51,745 nucleotides of DNA, from assembly GCA_947584375.1 (NCBI GenBank), contig CANPWL010000012.1, positions 1-51,745 on the forward strand, in the 5' to 3' direction. The DNA is from an uncultured Clostridia bacterium. Lineage in GTDB: Bacteria > Bacillota > Clostridia > Oscillospirales > Ruminococcaceae. A model generated the notes under the pieces. It ran no database searches and had not been told where the DNA came from. It saw only the letters and a program-made list of their open reading frames with translations. Positions 1 through 9,855 of the stretch are shown piece by piece. Both the position numbers and the translations under genes were made by a program. Within the stretch, counting starts at the first letter, position 1. Every line of letters starts with the position of its first letter.

Positions 1-60
1 GAGGTGGTAAGCAAATTATTCTTTTGGCAGAGCATAGCAGACGCTTTGCTTAGATTTACA
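1..60. repeat. 3' end of a palindromic intergenic repeat (partial copy D)
   Basis: Bases 12-44 resemble the right end of the repeat copy that ends near 2330: both read CAAATTAT, then a pyrimidine-rich step, GGCAGAG, and a GCA..ACG tail. The rest of this copy would lie left of the window. Similarity is judged by eye over about 30 bases, so this is tentative. Confidence 0.35.
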
Positions 61-118
61 TCCCAAGTCTGCAAATGAAAAACTTAAAATCAGGAAAATA
101 TTTAGGAGGAAAGAAAAA

Positions 119-2161
119 ATGAAGATTAAAAAACTTTTGTCACTGTTAGCGGCAGTCACAGTGGCAGTAACAGCGTTTACGGGCGCAATGAGTGTATCGG
201 CTGTTGAGGCGGATGGAAAAATAGGTGACAATTTAACTTGGACGCTTGATTCAGACGGCAAGCTTACAATATCGGGCGAGGGAGAAATGGCTTCGCCTGA
301 GGTTATAGATGTGACACAGGTTAATGGTTTTAGTTCTACAGGTAAGGCTGGTCTAGAAAAGGCATTAGAAACACAACTGAAGGATTATACGGAAATTTAT
401 ACATATAAAGAACATATGGAGGAAATTAAAGAGGTAGTAATAGGAGAAGGAGTAACATCAATAGGGTTTGCTGCATTTTATAAAATGCCTAATCTTGAAA
501 CGGTGGTATTACCTTCTACTATTTCGGAGTTTAAAGGTATAGGATATTCATGTCAAGTTAATTCTACTGATTCACATGGTCATAGTCCTTTAGATGCATA
601 TGCAAGTATGGCATTTGCAGAGTGTACAAAGCTTAAAAATCTTACATTAACTGAGGGAATGACAGCTATAGGCTCTATTGCATTTTATGGCTGTACAGCT
701 TTAGAAAGCGTAAGAATTCCGTCAACAATCTTACCTGAAGATGATGATAATAAGTATGCTGATTATTATGAAGGTGATTATTATGAAGGTGGTAGTACTT
801 TAAAAGCTAATTTTGGTTGGGGTCCATATTCATTTACTGGTTGTACATCATTAAAAGATATTACACTTCCTGAGGGGTTAAATAACATCGGTGGTTGTGC
901 TTTTGAGAATACTGCAGTAGAAAATGTTGTTATTCCGTCAACTATTGAAACATGGGTTAGGACAGATACAAATAATATACCTATACCACCGGAAGCTCTT
1001 AATGGAGTTACCAGCCATAGTGAAATACATAGTAGTGCATTTGCAAATTGTAAAAATCTATCATCAGTAACATTTTCAGATGGTGTAAAAGTAGTCGGAG
1101 AACTAGCATTTTGGGGTTGTCCTAAATTAACAAGGATAGCTATACCCAAATCAGTTGCAGAAATGGACTATTCTTTTCAATACTGTACATCGCTTGAAGA
1201 GGTATATATAGGAGATGGTGTCCAGATAAGTAACAATAAATATTTTGACAAAGCTTTTGAATATTGCACAAACCTTAAAAAGATAGAGATACCAGAGGGT
1301 GTAGCGATAGACTATACTAATGCACGATGGTGTTATGGTTGCAACAAATTAACAGATTTATATATACATGGTAGGGATTATAGTTATTTCCCTGCAGGTA
1401 ATGACACATCAAAAATTCATTGTTTTCCTGACACACAGACATATAAAACGGCACTAAGCAATTATGCAGAAGACAGAATAGCAAATATAAGTGATGATAT
1501 ATCAACTTATTTAGATATAGTAAAAACAAGACTTGAAACAGCAAAAAAATATGATGAAGAGAAATACACACCTGAAAGCTACGCAGTTTTGAAAGCACTG
1601 ATAGAAAAGGCAGAGAAATTTGATGAGAACTCGAGTGTATTGGATATGCAATGGACAGATGCAGATTTAAGAGCAGCAATAAAGGGCTTAGAGAAAAAGC
1701 CTGTAGACACACCTGTAAATACACCATCAAACTCGCAACAGCAAACACCTAATAAGACCACACAACAGACGCCTACAACAGCAAAACCGACTAAGTCAAC
1801 AAGAAGTGCGGCTCAGGTGAAGAAAGATAAGTCAGCGGCTAAGAAGGCAATGAAGCAGGCAAAGATAACAAAGCTTACGGCTAAGAGCAAGGCAAAGAAG
1901 AAGATAACGGTATCTTGGAAGAAGGTCAAGAATGCAAAGGGCTATCAGGTACAGGTATCGGCAAAGAAGAACTTTAAGAAGGTAATCTACAATAAGAGCC
2001 TTACAAAGAATAAGCTGACAATAAAGAGTTCAAAGATAAAGAGCAAAAAGACCTACTATGTAAGAGTAAGAGCATATGCTACATACAAAGACGCAAACAA
2101 TGCCACAAAGAAGATATACAGCAAGTGGGTCAAGAAAATAAGGAAAGTAAAAGCAAAATAG
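119..2161 (+). CDS. Secreted BspA-type leucine-rich repeat protein with FIVAR-like and basic fibronectin-like C-terminal domains
   Basis: A 680-aa exported protein. It starts at ATG 119 behind AGGAGGA (104-110). Residues 1-28 form a signal peptide (KIKKLL, hydrophobic core, SVSA cleavage region). Residues 35-450 hold degenerate BspA/Treponema-type LRRs with repeated IGxxAFxxCxxL and xVxIPxxI patterns. Residues 465-530 look like a FIVAR domain (YTPESYxxLxxAIEKAE). A Thr/Pro/Gln linker (about 535-565) leads to a very Lys-rich domain (580-680) with the WKKVxxAKGYxVQVS pattern of a fibronectin type III-like fold. There is no LPXTG motif, so the basic domain may bind the wall or polysaccharide. 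The function is probably adhesion or environmental binding at the surface; the ligand is unknown. The C-terminal domain recurs in the prophage-borne protein at 48638-49177. Confidence 0.85.
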   Translation: MKIKKLLSLLAAVTVAVTAFTGAMSVSAVEADGKIGDNLTWTLDSDGKLTISGEGEMASPEVIDVTQVNGFSSTGKAGLEKALETQLKDYTEIYTYKEHMEEIKEVVIGEGVTSIGFAAFYKMPNLETVVLPSTISEFKGIGYSCQVNSTDSHGHSPLDAYASMAFAECTKLKNLTLTEGMTAIGSIAFYGCTALESVRIPSTILPEDDDNKYADYYEGDYYEGGSTLKANFGWGPYSFTGCTSLKDITLPEGLNNIGGCAFENTAVENVVIPSTIETWVRTDTNNIPIPPEALNGVTSHSEIHSSAFANCKNLSSVTFSDGVKVVGELAFWGCPKLTRIAIPKSVAEMDYSFQYCTSLEEVYIGDGVQISNNKYFDKAFEYCTNLKKIEIPEGVAIDYTNARWCYGCNKLTDLYIHGRDYSYFPAGNDTSKIHCFPDTQTYKTALSNYAEDRIANISDDISTYLDIVKTRLETAKKYDEEKYTPESYAVLKALIEKAEKFDENSSVLDMQWTDADLRAAIKGLEKKPVDTPVNTPSNSQQQTPNKTTQQTPTTAKPTKSTRSAAQVKKDKSAAKKAMKQAKITKLTAKSKAKKKITVSWKKVKNAKGYQVQVSAKKNFKKVIYNKSLTKNKLTIKSSKIKSKKTYYVRVRAYATYKDANNATKKIYSKWVKKIRKVKAK

Positions 2162-2330
2162 CAACGGCGAGCCGCCGTAGGCTCTGCTGCCTTTGGAAAA
2201 CTAGATAAAAGTTAAAAATAGTGCAACGGCGGATTTAACTATGATTAAAGTTATTAATTCTTAGACAATTCAACCTGCCGTTTATCAAAGTTAAACATTA
2301 ATCAAATTATCCAAAGGCAGAGTGGATGCA
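2161..2330. repeat. Palindromic intergenic repeat, copy A
   Basis: This element begins at the stop codon of the LRR gene. It opens with a small hairpin (GAGCC..GGCTC, 2169-2184) followed by TCTGCTGCCTTTGG (2183-2196) and closes with CCAAAGGCAGAG (2311-2322), an imperfect inverted copy of that sequence. Inside are a second imperfect inverted pair (CAACGGCGGATTTA / CTGCCGTTTATC) and AT-rich DNA. It carries no ORF. It resembles a MITE or REP-like element. Related copies lie at 2331-2500 and 31103-31240. Confidence 0.6.
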
Positions 2331-2500
2331 ACGTCACCGTTGCCGGTGAGCCGCCGTAGGCTCTGCCGCTTTTGGGAAGTTTATTTAATGTTATAGTTTG
2401 CTAAACAACGGGATTAAGAGTAAAATAAATCAAAGTTATAGTCCGCCGTTAATCAAACTTAGGTGTTGATAAAACCTATCAAAGGCGGAGGTAAAAAAAG
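2331..2500. repeat. Palindromic intergenic repeat, copy B
   Basis: A tandem neighbour of copy A. It shares the identical 16-base GAGCCGCCGTAGGCTC hairpin (2348-2363), then CTGCCGCTTTTGG, an internal CAACGGGATTAA / CCGCCGTTAATC pair, and a right end ATCAAAGGCGGAG (2478-2490). No coding potential is evident. Confidence 0.6.
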
Positions 2501-2530
2501 CTTTCCCTAAAATTTCCTAATATAAATTGT

Positions 2531-2572
2531 AAACCGCTAGGGCTTGGGATACCCGGGCGGTTTGCGCTTTTT
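2531..2572 (+). terminator. Probable rho-independent terminator before addB
   Basis: AAACCGC (2531-2537) pairs with GCGGTTT (2557-2563), with an inner GGG/CCC pairing, and a T run follows at 2568-2572. It separates the surface-protein/repeat region from the addAB promoter. Confidence 0.6.
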
Positions 2573-2686
2573 ATTAAATGTTTTCTTTTTGCTTCAATGT
2601 ACTTGTCTGTCGTTGAATAAGATTAGTACACATTAAAGTTGGATTTTATATAGGGTCACTCCTTAATGGTATCAGGTCGTTGAAAA

Positions 2687-2715
2687 TTGACCTTACAGCT
2701 TATTTGTGATACAAT
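2687..2715 (+). promoter_or_regulatory. Sigma-A promoter of addBA
   Basis: TTGACC (2687-2692) and TACAAT (2710-2715) are separated by exactly 17 nt. They lie about 48 nt upstream of the addB start. The 2162-2762 gap otherwise holds only the repeats and the terminator. Confidence 0.75.
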
Positions 2716-2762
2716 AATTCTATATAGTAACACTAAGCAAAATTGCAAATTGGGTGAGATTT

Positions 2763-5700
2763 ATGTTAAAAATAATTACCGGAGGAATGGGAAGCGACAA
2801 AGCAGATATTATGACAAGCGAGATAAAAAAGTCTGTTCTTGCTGATGAAAATGTTATTGTTATTATTCCTGATCAGTATTCGTTTGAATATGATAAACAG
2901 CTTTACAATGAGCTTGGTGCAAAAAGCTTTAACAAGCTAAAAACCATGGGATTTAACCGATTTTCGGAGATAATTTTAAAAGAGTTTGGTACTAAGTCGG
3001 GTGTTTTAGCTGATAAAAACGCAAAGCTGATTTGTATGTTTAAGGCAGTAAGCGCTTTTAAAACTTCGGGTTTTGGAAGAAAAAGCTGTTATTCACATTC
3101 TCTTGATAAGCCCCGGTTCATTTCTGACATAATTTCTCTAATTGATGATTTAAAGAAGTCTGCTATTGATATTAATACTTTGGAAAGTGTTTCAGCCGAA
3201 ACAGACGGAAGTCTTTTTGAAAAGCTTGATTCAATTTCAAAGCTGTATAAGCTTTATGAGGAAGAGCTTTCAAAATCAGGACTAACAGATGAAACAACTG
3301 CTATATCAGAAGCCGCCAAGGTTGCACATGATAACGGATTTTTCACTAATGCAGTTGTGTTTATACATGAGTTTTCAAGCTTTACGGCGGACGAATATGA
3401 GGTTATAAAAGTAATACTAAGAGATGCAAAAAGTCTTACGGTTTCTCTTATAATAGGCGGAGGAAATAATCTGACCTCAAATATGTCGCCGTTTTCAATG
3501 TGCATTAAAACCCGGTCAACGCTTATTAATATGGCAGGCGGTTCTAAAAAAGTTGAAAACATAAGTGCTGATGAGCATACATCTTACAAGTCAAAAGCGC
3601 TTAAGCATTTGGAATCCAATATATTATGTTTGGTGAATAATCCGTGTAATGATTTTGATGGAATAAAGCTGGTATGTGCAAGAGATCCTTATTACGAAAT
3701 TGATTACATAGCTGCCAGTATAAAAAAACTTATAAGGGAGCAGGGATATTCTTATAAAGATATTGCTGTGATTTCACGTTCTCTTGACGATTATTCAAGC
3801 CTGATAGACGGCACGTTTGGCAGATATGAAATTCCGTTTTTTATGGACAGAAGAAAGAGTGTTTTGCGTTCGTCGTTGGTGATATATGTTTTGTCTCTGT
3901 TTGACTGTGTTCTGACTAAAAAGTATAGAACCGAAAACATTTTGAGGTATATCAAATCTCCTCTTTCGAGTATTGAGGATTTCAAAGCATCTGCTATTGA
4001 GGAATACTGCTATAAATGGGGCGTTGACGGAGATATGTGGCTATCCGATTTCACTCCGTCAGACAATAAGACAGGTGGCAATTCTCAAAGCTTTTTGCTG
4101 CTTATTAATGATATAAGGAAGAGTATTATTGATCCTCTTGAAGAATTTAAGGAAAAGACGAAGGATACATCAGCCGGAGAGATTTGTCTAGCTTTAAACG
4201 AGCTAATGGGAAAAATTGAACTTTCTGAGAAGACTTTTTCGCTTATTAGCAGGTCAATTGAGTCAGATGATGCGTCAGTAGTTGAGATTGCAAGGGATTT
4301 CAAACAGCTATGGTCTCTTTTTCTGGGTGCAATAAACTCTATATATAAGAATTTGGGAGACGAGAAGATTTCTCTGCGTCAGTTTTATAATCTGTTAAAG
4401 CTTATGCTTTCTGAGATGACGATTTCATCTCCTCCGCAAAAACTGGACGCCGTGACAGTTGCAAAGGCTGAACATTCAAGGCTGGGAAGCATTAAAGCTG
4501 TTTTTGTCATAGGTTTAAACGACGGGATCTTTCCGAGAAATATTCAGAACTCAGGACTGCTGACAGAGCGTGAAAAATCTAAATTAAGCGGATTGGGAAT
4601 AAATATCAACAGTAATATTCAGACTTCTTTAGATAAGGAAAGACTTATTTCATATATAGCGCTTACTTCTGCCGGTGAGAGGCTGACGGCGTCTTATCCT
4701 GAATCATCTGTAAAAAATGAAGTCTTAAGACCGTCCGTATTGGTACGCGATATTGAAAGAATATTTGGAAAAAATGTAAAGATCAATGCATCTGAGCTTT
4801 CTTCAGATTATTTCTGTGAAAATGAAAAGAGCACTTATTACAGGTATGCGTTAAATTATCATACTGATTCCAAAGAGCAGGAAAGTTTTAGAGAAGCGTT
4901 GTGCTTTGACAAAGATTACAAGTACAAAATAGAGTTTTTGGATAATATTTCTGACAGTGAAAAGCATTCAGAATATAAGCTTTCTAAGGATATTGCAAAG
5001 GCAGTATTTTTTCCTCATGATATAAATATGTCCGCAACAAGAGCTGATGACTTTTACAAATGTCCTTTTAATTATTTTTGCAAAAACGGATTAAAGATTT
5101 ACCCTTTGGAAAAGGTTGATATTTCTCCAATGACTAAGGGAAGTCTCATACATTTTATTTTGCAGAATATTCTAAGTACGGTTGATGAAAAAGGGAATGT
5201 GTGTTTCAATGAATCTTATGAAAGCTTAAGCGATGATGAAATCAAAAAACTGATAAGTAAATACTGCGAAGAATACGTAAATAATGAGTGGGGCGGAAGT
5301 TTCGGTAAGACGAGTAGGTTTGAATATAACTTAAAAAATTTGGAGAAAACAACATTTTATGTGGTGAAAAATCTTATTCAGGAACTTGAAAGCTGTTTTT
5401 TCAAGCCTGTTGCGTTTGAATATGATTTGTCTGATGAAAACGGCGAGAGTATTTTAAAAATAAAAGTAGATAATGATATAAATATCTGTATGCGTGGAAG
5501 TATAGATAGGGTAGATATGTATAAAGACGAAAACGGAAAGCGTTTTGTCCGAATAGTGGATTACAAAACCGGAGGTAAGGATTTTGACCTGGCGTCTCTT
5601 TATCACGGGCTTAATATGCAGATGCTTATTTATCTTTTAGCACTTGTTGATACAGACAATGAGTTTAATCGTGACGGAGAGCTTTTACCTGCCGGCGTTA

Positions 5701-6188
5701 TGTATATGCCTGCAAAGCATGTTGACAATTATTTGCCAAGAGAGAAATTAAAAAACAAATCTGTTGAAGAACGTGAGGATATGCTGACAAATGAGCGGAA
5801 TAAGTCATTCAAACGCAAAGGACTTTTGGTATATAATGAAATCACATTACATGCAATGGATAAACGTGTGTCGGGGTTGTTTGCTCCCGTCAAGAAAACC
5901 GCAAAGGGAGAAAGTGTAGATGAAAAGCAAGTTGTAGATTTTGATGTCTTTGAGGCTATTGAAAGATTTTCAAAGGACAAGATTATACAGATGGGCAAGT
6001 TGCTTGCAGAGGGCGAAATAGCCGCAATGCCTGTAATGAAGTCTGGTAACATTGATACAATAAGCTGTAAATATTGCAATTATTGGTCGGTTTGCGGAAG
6101 ATATAACCGCCGTGACGCTGAACAGATATTTGATGAAGATAAAGAAAAATTGTTTGAAGAAATTAAAGAAAATCAAGAAGGGAGGTAG
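2763..6188 (+). CDS. addB: ATP-dependent helicase/nuclease subunit B (AddB)
   Basis: AddB is the Chi-recognising, Fe-S nuclease subunit of AddAB. The complex resects double-strand breaks to load RecA and degrades linear phage DNA. I chose ATG 2763, behind GGGTGAG, over GTG 2754 because family members start with a MLxxIxGRxGSGK-like stretch. About 1141 aa, normal size. Visible features are a helicase-like core with ATPase-family motifs near residue 575 (FVIGLNDGIFPRN), the nuclease motif IDRVD (about 912) with VDYKTGG (about 933), and the 4Fe-4S cysteines KCPFNYFC (about 766) and CKYCNYWSVC (1101-1110). The N-terminal Walker A is degenerate: GGMGSDKA instead of GxxGSGKS/T. The stop lies 5 nt before addA, and the addA ribosome site overlaps the addB end, so the two are co-translated. 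Confidence 0.93.
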   Translation: MLKIITGGMGSDKADIMTSEIKKSVLADENVIVIIPDQYSFEYDKQLYNELGAKSFNKLKTMGFNRFSEIILKEFGTKSGVLADKNAKLICMFKAVSAFKTSGFGRKSCYSHSLDKPRFISDIISLIDDLKKSAIDINTLESVSAETDGSLFEKLDSISKLYKLYEEELSKSGLTDETTAISEAAKVAHDNGFFTNAVVFIHEFSSFTADEYEVIKVILRDAKSLTVSLIIGGGNNLTSNMSPFSMCIKTRSTLINMAGGSKKVENISADEHTSYKSKALKHLESNILCLVNNPCNDFDGIKLVCARDPYYEIDYIAASIKKLIREQGYSYKDIAVISRSLDDYSSLIDGTFGRYEIPFFMDRRKSVLRSSLVIYVLSLFDCVLTKKYRTENILRYIKSPLSSIEDFKASAIEEYCYKWGVDGDMWLSDFTPSDNKTGGNSQSFLLLINDIRKSIIDPLEEFKEKTKDTSAGEICLALNELMGKIELSEKTFSLISRSIESDDASVVEIARDFKQLWSLFLGAINSIYKNLGDEKISLRQFYNLLKLMLSEMTISSPPQKLDAVTVAKAEHSRLGSIKAVFVIGLNDGIFPRNIQNSGLLTEREKSKLSGLGININSNIQTSLDKERLISYIALTSAGERLTASYPESSVKNEVLRPSVLVRDIERIFGKNVKINASELSSDYFCENEKSTYYRYALNYHTDSKEQESFREALCFDKDYKYKIEFLDNISDSEKHSEYKLSKDIAKAVFFPHDINMSATRADDFYKCPFNYFCKNGLKIYPLEKVDISPMTKGSLIHFILQNILSTVDEKGNVCFNESYESLSDDEIKKLISKYCEEYVNNEWGGSFGKTSRFEYNLKNLEKTTFYVVKNLIQELESCFFKPVAFEYDLSDENGESILKIKVDNDINICMRGSIDRVDMYKDENGKRFVRIVDYKTGGKDFDLASLYHGLNMQMLIYLLALVDTDNEFNRDGELLPAGVMYMPAKHVDNYLPREKLKNKSVEEREDMLTNERNKSFKRKGLLVYNEITLHAMDKRVSGLFAPVKKTAKGESVDEKQVVDFDVFEAIERFSKDKIIQMGKLLAEGEIAAMPVMKSGNIDTISCKYCNYWSVCGRYNRRDAEQIFDEDKEKLFEEIKENQEGR

Positions 6189-6193
6189 TAATA

Positions 6194-9100
6194 ATGCCTG
6201 TTTGGACAGACGATCAGTTGAGTGCAATAAACGAGACTGAAAAGGGTGTTGTTGTGTCTGCCGCTGCCGGAAGCGGAAAAACTGCCGTTTTAATTGAACG
6301 CACAATAAGACTTCTTTCCGATGAGGAAAATAAAATAGAAGCAGACAGGCTTTTAGCAGTTACATTCACAAGGGCTGCTGCCGAGCAGATCCGTGATAAG
6401 CTTTCACAGGCGATAATCAAGGAACTTGATAAAAATCCGGGCAGTGCTTGGCTCATTAGTCAGCAAAAAAAGCTTCAAATGGCAAAAATAACCACCATAA
6501 ATGCGTTTTGCCTTGATTTTGTGAGAGAGCATATACAAAGCTTTGATTTTGAGAGCAATATAAGAATATTAGAAGAAAATGAAAAGATCGTACTGCTCAA
6601 TCAGGCAATTGACGATACTCTGGAGCATTATTATAATAAAAAGCCTGAAAGAATCTCATTTCTTCTTGATAAGCTTGGCGAAGAAAATGACGGGGGACTT
6701 GTAAAAATCATCACGGATATGCATATGTTTTTTGACAGCATCCCGTTCAGAGATTATTGGATCAAAAGCACGTCAAAGCTCTTTGACAGCGATGATTACA
6801 TAAAAAGTCTTTTGCAGTTAAATTGTAATAGAATACGTAAAAAGGCAGCGTCTGCCGTTTTCTTGTATAAAGAGGTTATTGAGAAAAGTAAAGGTCTTAG
6901 AATACTCACTTCAATTACTAAGTTATTAGAAAAAGATTACAGTATGGCTTTAAGTCTTAAAGAAATAAATTATGACAATTGGGACAGTATTTTTGAAGAG
7001 TGTCAAGGATTTAAGTTTGCTACTTTTTATTCTGTGATTACAAAGAAAGCACGGTCGGGTTTCACCGAGGAAGAAATTGAAAATGAGTCAAAGCTTATAG
7101 ACGAAATCAAAAATGATAGAAATATACTAAAGTCAGAACTGAAAGAGATTATGTATATGATCTCTTCACCGATTGAAGAAATACAAAGCGATTTATCAGT
7201 TGTTAAAGATCTGTTTGAAATAGTATGTGAAATGACCGTTTATGCTGAGGATGTGCTTCATGATTTGATGATTGCTAAAAATGCAGTGGACTTTTCAAGC
7301 GTTGAACATATGACAACAGAACTTTTAGCAGTATGTGAAAACGGAGTAGTTTCAAGGACCCCTCTGTGTGAGGAAATTGTAAAAAATCAAGAATATAAAA
7401 TAATTCTGCTCGACGAGTTTCAGGATGTAAACAATCTTCAGGATTTGATCTTCAAATGCCTGTCGGATACGGATGATATAAACGTAATAGGAAGAAATGT
7501 TTTTGTTGTGGGCGATGTCAAGCAGTCGATATACAGATTCCGCCAGGCAAATCCTAAGCTGTTTATAGACGCAAGAAAAAAAGCAAGTAGTAATACATAT
7601 GAAAAAATAAAAGAAATAACTTTAAAGAAGAATTTCAGAAGTCGAAAGCAAGTTGTAGATACAGTAAACTTTATCTTTTCTCAGCTTATGAGCAAGGAAA
7701 TCGGTGAGATAGATTATACCGATGAGGAAAAGCTTGTTCTTGGACTTGATGTTCCTGATAATTACGATTATTCAACAGAGCTTATGCTGATAGATGACAG
7801 AGGTGATTTTTCAAAGTATCTTCCTTACTCTATTGAGCATTATGAAATTGCGAAAAAAATAAGCAAGATTTTAAAAAGCGGGGTCGAGGTGTTTGACAGT
7901 GATGTTAGTACAAACGGTGGTTTTCGTAAGTGCAGACCGTCTGATATATGTGTAATATCACGTAACAATGAGGACGGGCGTTGTGTATCCAAAGCGCTTG
8001 AGAGATTTGGAATAAAGACTAATGCTGAAATGACAAGCGGTTATATTAGATCGAGGGAGATTTCTGTTATTATAAACCTTTTGAGAATACTTGATAATCC
8101 TATGCAGGATATTCCGCTGCTATCGGTTCTTATGTCGCCTGTGTTTATGTTTTCACCTGATGATATTGCGCTTATCAGAGTCATTGATACAGTAAGTGGA
8201 AAGCCTAAGCTTTATCAGCAGCTTTTGCATTTTAATGATAATGCTTTTAATAAATATCCTGTACTTTCAGAAAAATGCAAATCAGCAGTTGACAAAATAA
8301 AAGAACTTCGATTCTATGCGGCTAGTCTTAACCTTGTAGCTTTGATCAGAAAGATTTATGATTATTTTGATTATTACGGAATAGCTTCAGCATATGAGGA
8401 CGGGCATCAAAAGAGGGCAAATTTGAGTCTGCTTTTGGAATATGCAGATGAATATGATAAGTCAATAGGAGGAGGTTTGACGGGATTTATTCGGTATATT
8501 GATAATATTATTGAAAACAAAAAAGATTTTTCTCAGGCGGTTATAAGTTCTGAAGACGGTGAGGCTGTAAACATTAAAACAATGCACGGATCAAAAGGGT
8601 TAGAGTTTCCGTTTGTATTTGTATGCAACATTTTTAAAAAGTTTAATGACCGTGATAATAAAAAGAGAATGATAATAAATCAAGAGCTTGGCGTGTCAAT
8701 GAAATTTGTTGATAAGGAAAAAAATATGTCTGTTGTTCCGTTTTCTTATGGTGTATTAAAAAGCATTGCCGACAGCGAAATGAAAAGTGAAGAACTGAGA
8801 TTGCTTTATGTTGCCCTTACCCGCGCAAAAGATAAGCTTTTTATTCCTTTTGTTTTCAATAAAAATACAGCGTCGATTATGAAAGATATTTATAATAAAC
8901 TTTCTGTTTTAGGACGGGTTTCCGCAGATATGATAACAGAAGTTAACTCCTTTGGAGAGTGGCTCACAGAATGTTTTCTTTTACACCCTGAAGCTGAGAA
9001 ATTAAGACGACATATATTTGAATTTCTTGATTTAGAAATTGACGGGAACTTACTTTTGGCAAAAACTGATTCGACACTTGTTGTTTCACAATGTGCCGAA

Positions 9101-9823
9101 ACAGAGGAAAGCGAAGAACGGGCGATAAAGAAAAAACATTCTGTATCCGATCCCGAACTTGTTAGGGAACTTTTAGAGAGATTTGATTTTGAGTATGATA
9201 TCAGTGATTCCCAAACTCCTTCAAAGCTATCTGTTTCCGACATTGCCAAGGACGATAAAAAAGCATATTATTATCCGCAAATTCCTAAATTTTCAGAGGA
9301 GATAGGAAAGCTTACTGCATCTGAAAAGGGTACGATCACCCATAGGTTTATGGAGCTTTGTACATTTGAAAATGCAAAGAAAAATTTAGATGAAGAAATC
9401 TCAAGACTTGTGTCGCAGGGAAAGCTTACTTCTCGTCAGGCAGAGGGAATTGACAGAAAAACGGTCAAGGCATTTTTTGAAAGCGATATTTATAAGAGAA
9501 TTCAAATAAGCAGGTCTGTGATACGGGAAAAACAATTTTTGGTTAAGTTTTCTGATTTGAATTTAGGCGACGAAATGGAGAAATATGTGAGTCAAGACGG
9601 AATGTTACAGGGTATTGCCGACTGCATTTTTGAAGAGGATGACGGATATGTGCTTTTGGATTACAAAACAGACAGAAATACAACGGCAGAACAGCTCAGA
9701 GAAAACTATACCATTCAGCTTAAGCTTTATAAGGCAGCTTTTGACTTGCTTTTAGATAAGCCGGTTAAATGCGGTTATATATATTCATTTAGTTTAAGTG
9801 AGGGTATAGAGGTAAAATTTTAG
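6194..9823 (+). CDS. addA: ATP-dependent helicase/nuclease subunit A (AddA)
   Basis: A 1209-aa UvrD/Rep-family (SF1A) helicase with a RecB-type nuclease domain; the 3'-5' motor and second nuclease of AddAB. ATG 6194 follows GGGAGG (6180-6185). Walker A is AAAGSGKT (residues 23-30), motif II is DEFQD (about 406), then VGDVKQSIYRFRQA, the motif V region HGSKGLEFPFVF (about 797) and motif VI VALTRAK (about 870). The C-terminal nuclease carries GIADCIFEEDD and LLDYKTDRN (about 1155). Length and motifs are complete, so the enzyme should be active despite the unusual ATP-site remnant in its partner AddB. Confidence 0.95.
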   Translation: MPVWTDDQLSAINETEKGVVVSAAAGSGKTAVLIERTIRLLSDEENKIEADRLLAVTFTRAAAEQIRDKLSQAIIKELDKNPGSAWLISQQKKLQMAKITTINAFCLDFVREHIQSFDFESNIRILEENEKIVLLNQAIDDTLEHYYNKKPERISFLLDKLGEENDGGLVKIITDMHMFFDSIPFRDYWIKSTSKLFDSDDYIKSLLQLNCNRIRKKAASAVFLYKEVIEKSKGLRILTSITKLLEKDYSMALSLKEINYDNWDSIFEECQGFKFATFYSVITKKARSGFTEEEIENESKLIDEIKNDRNILKSELKEIMYMISSPIEEIQSDLSVVKDLFEIVCEMTVYAEDVLHDLMIAKNAVDFSSVEHMTTELLAVCENGVVSRTPLCEEIVKNQEYKIILLDEFQDVNNLQDLIFKCLSDTDDINVIGRNVFVVGDVKQSIYRFRQANPKLFIDARKKASSNTYEKIKEITLKKNFRSRKQVVDTVNFIFSQLMSKEIGEIDYTDEEKLVLGLDVPDNYDYSTELMLIDDRGDFSKYLPYSIEHYEIAKKISKILKSGVEVFDSDVSTNGGFRKCRPSDICVISRNNEDGRCVSKALERFGIKTNAEMTSGYIRSREISVIINLLRILDNPMQDIPLLSVLMSPVFMFSPDDIALIRVIDTVSGKPKLYQQLLHFNDNAFNKYPVLSEKCKSAVDKIKELRFYAASLNLVALIRKIYDYFDYYGIASAYEDGHQKRANLSLLLEYADEYDKSIGGGLTGFIRYIDNIIENKKDFSQAVISSEDGEAVNIKTMHGSKGLEFPFVFVCNIFKKFNDRDNKKRMIINQELGVSMKFVDKEKNMSVVPFSYGVLKSIADSEMKSEELRLLYVALTRAKDKLFIPFVFNKNTASIMKDIYNKLSVLGRVSADMITEVNSFGEWLTECFLLHPEAEKLRRHIFEFLDLEIDGNLLLAKTDSTLVVSQCAETEESEERAIKKKHSVSDPELVRELLERFDFEYDISDSQTPSKLSVSDIAKDDKKAYYYPQIPKFSEEIGKLTASEKGTITHRFMELCTFENAKKNLDEEISRLVSQGKLTSRQAEGIDRKTVKAFFESDIYKRIQISRSVIREKQFLVKFSDLNLGDEMEKYVSQDGMLQGIADCIFEEDDGYVLLDYKTDRNTTAEQLRENYTIQLKLYKAAFDLLLDKPVKCGYIYSFSLSEGIEVKF

Positions 9824-9855
9824 CTTGATCAGACACTTATAAGGCGGCGATAAAT

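Noticed and set aside
781-1149. Minus-strand open frames inside the LRR gene and many others opposite housekeeping genes
   Set aside because: They lie antisense to well-supported genes, lack ribosome sites and have no recognisable domains.
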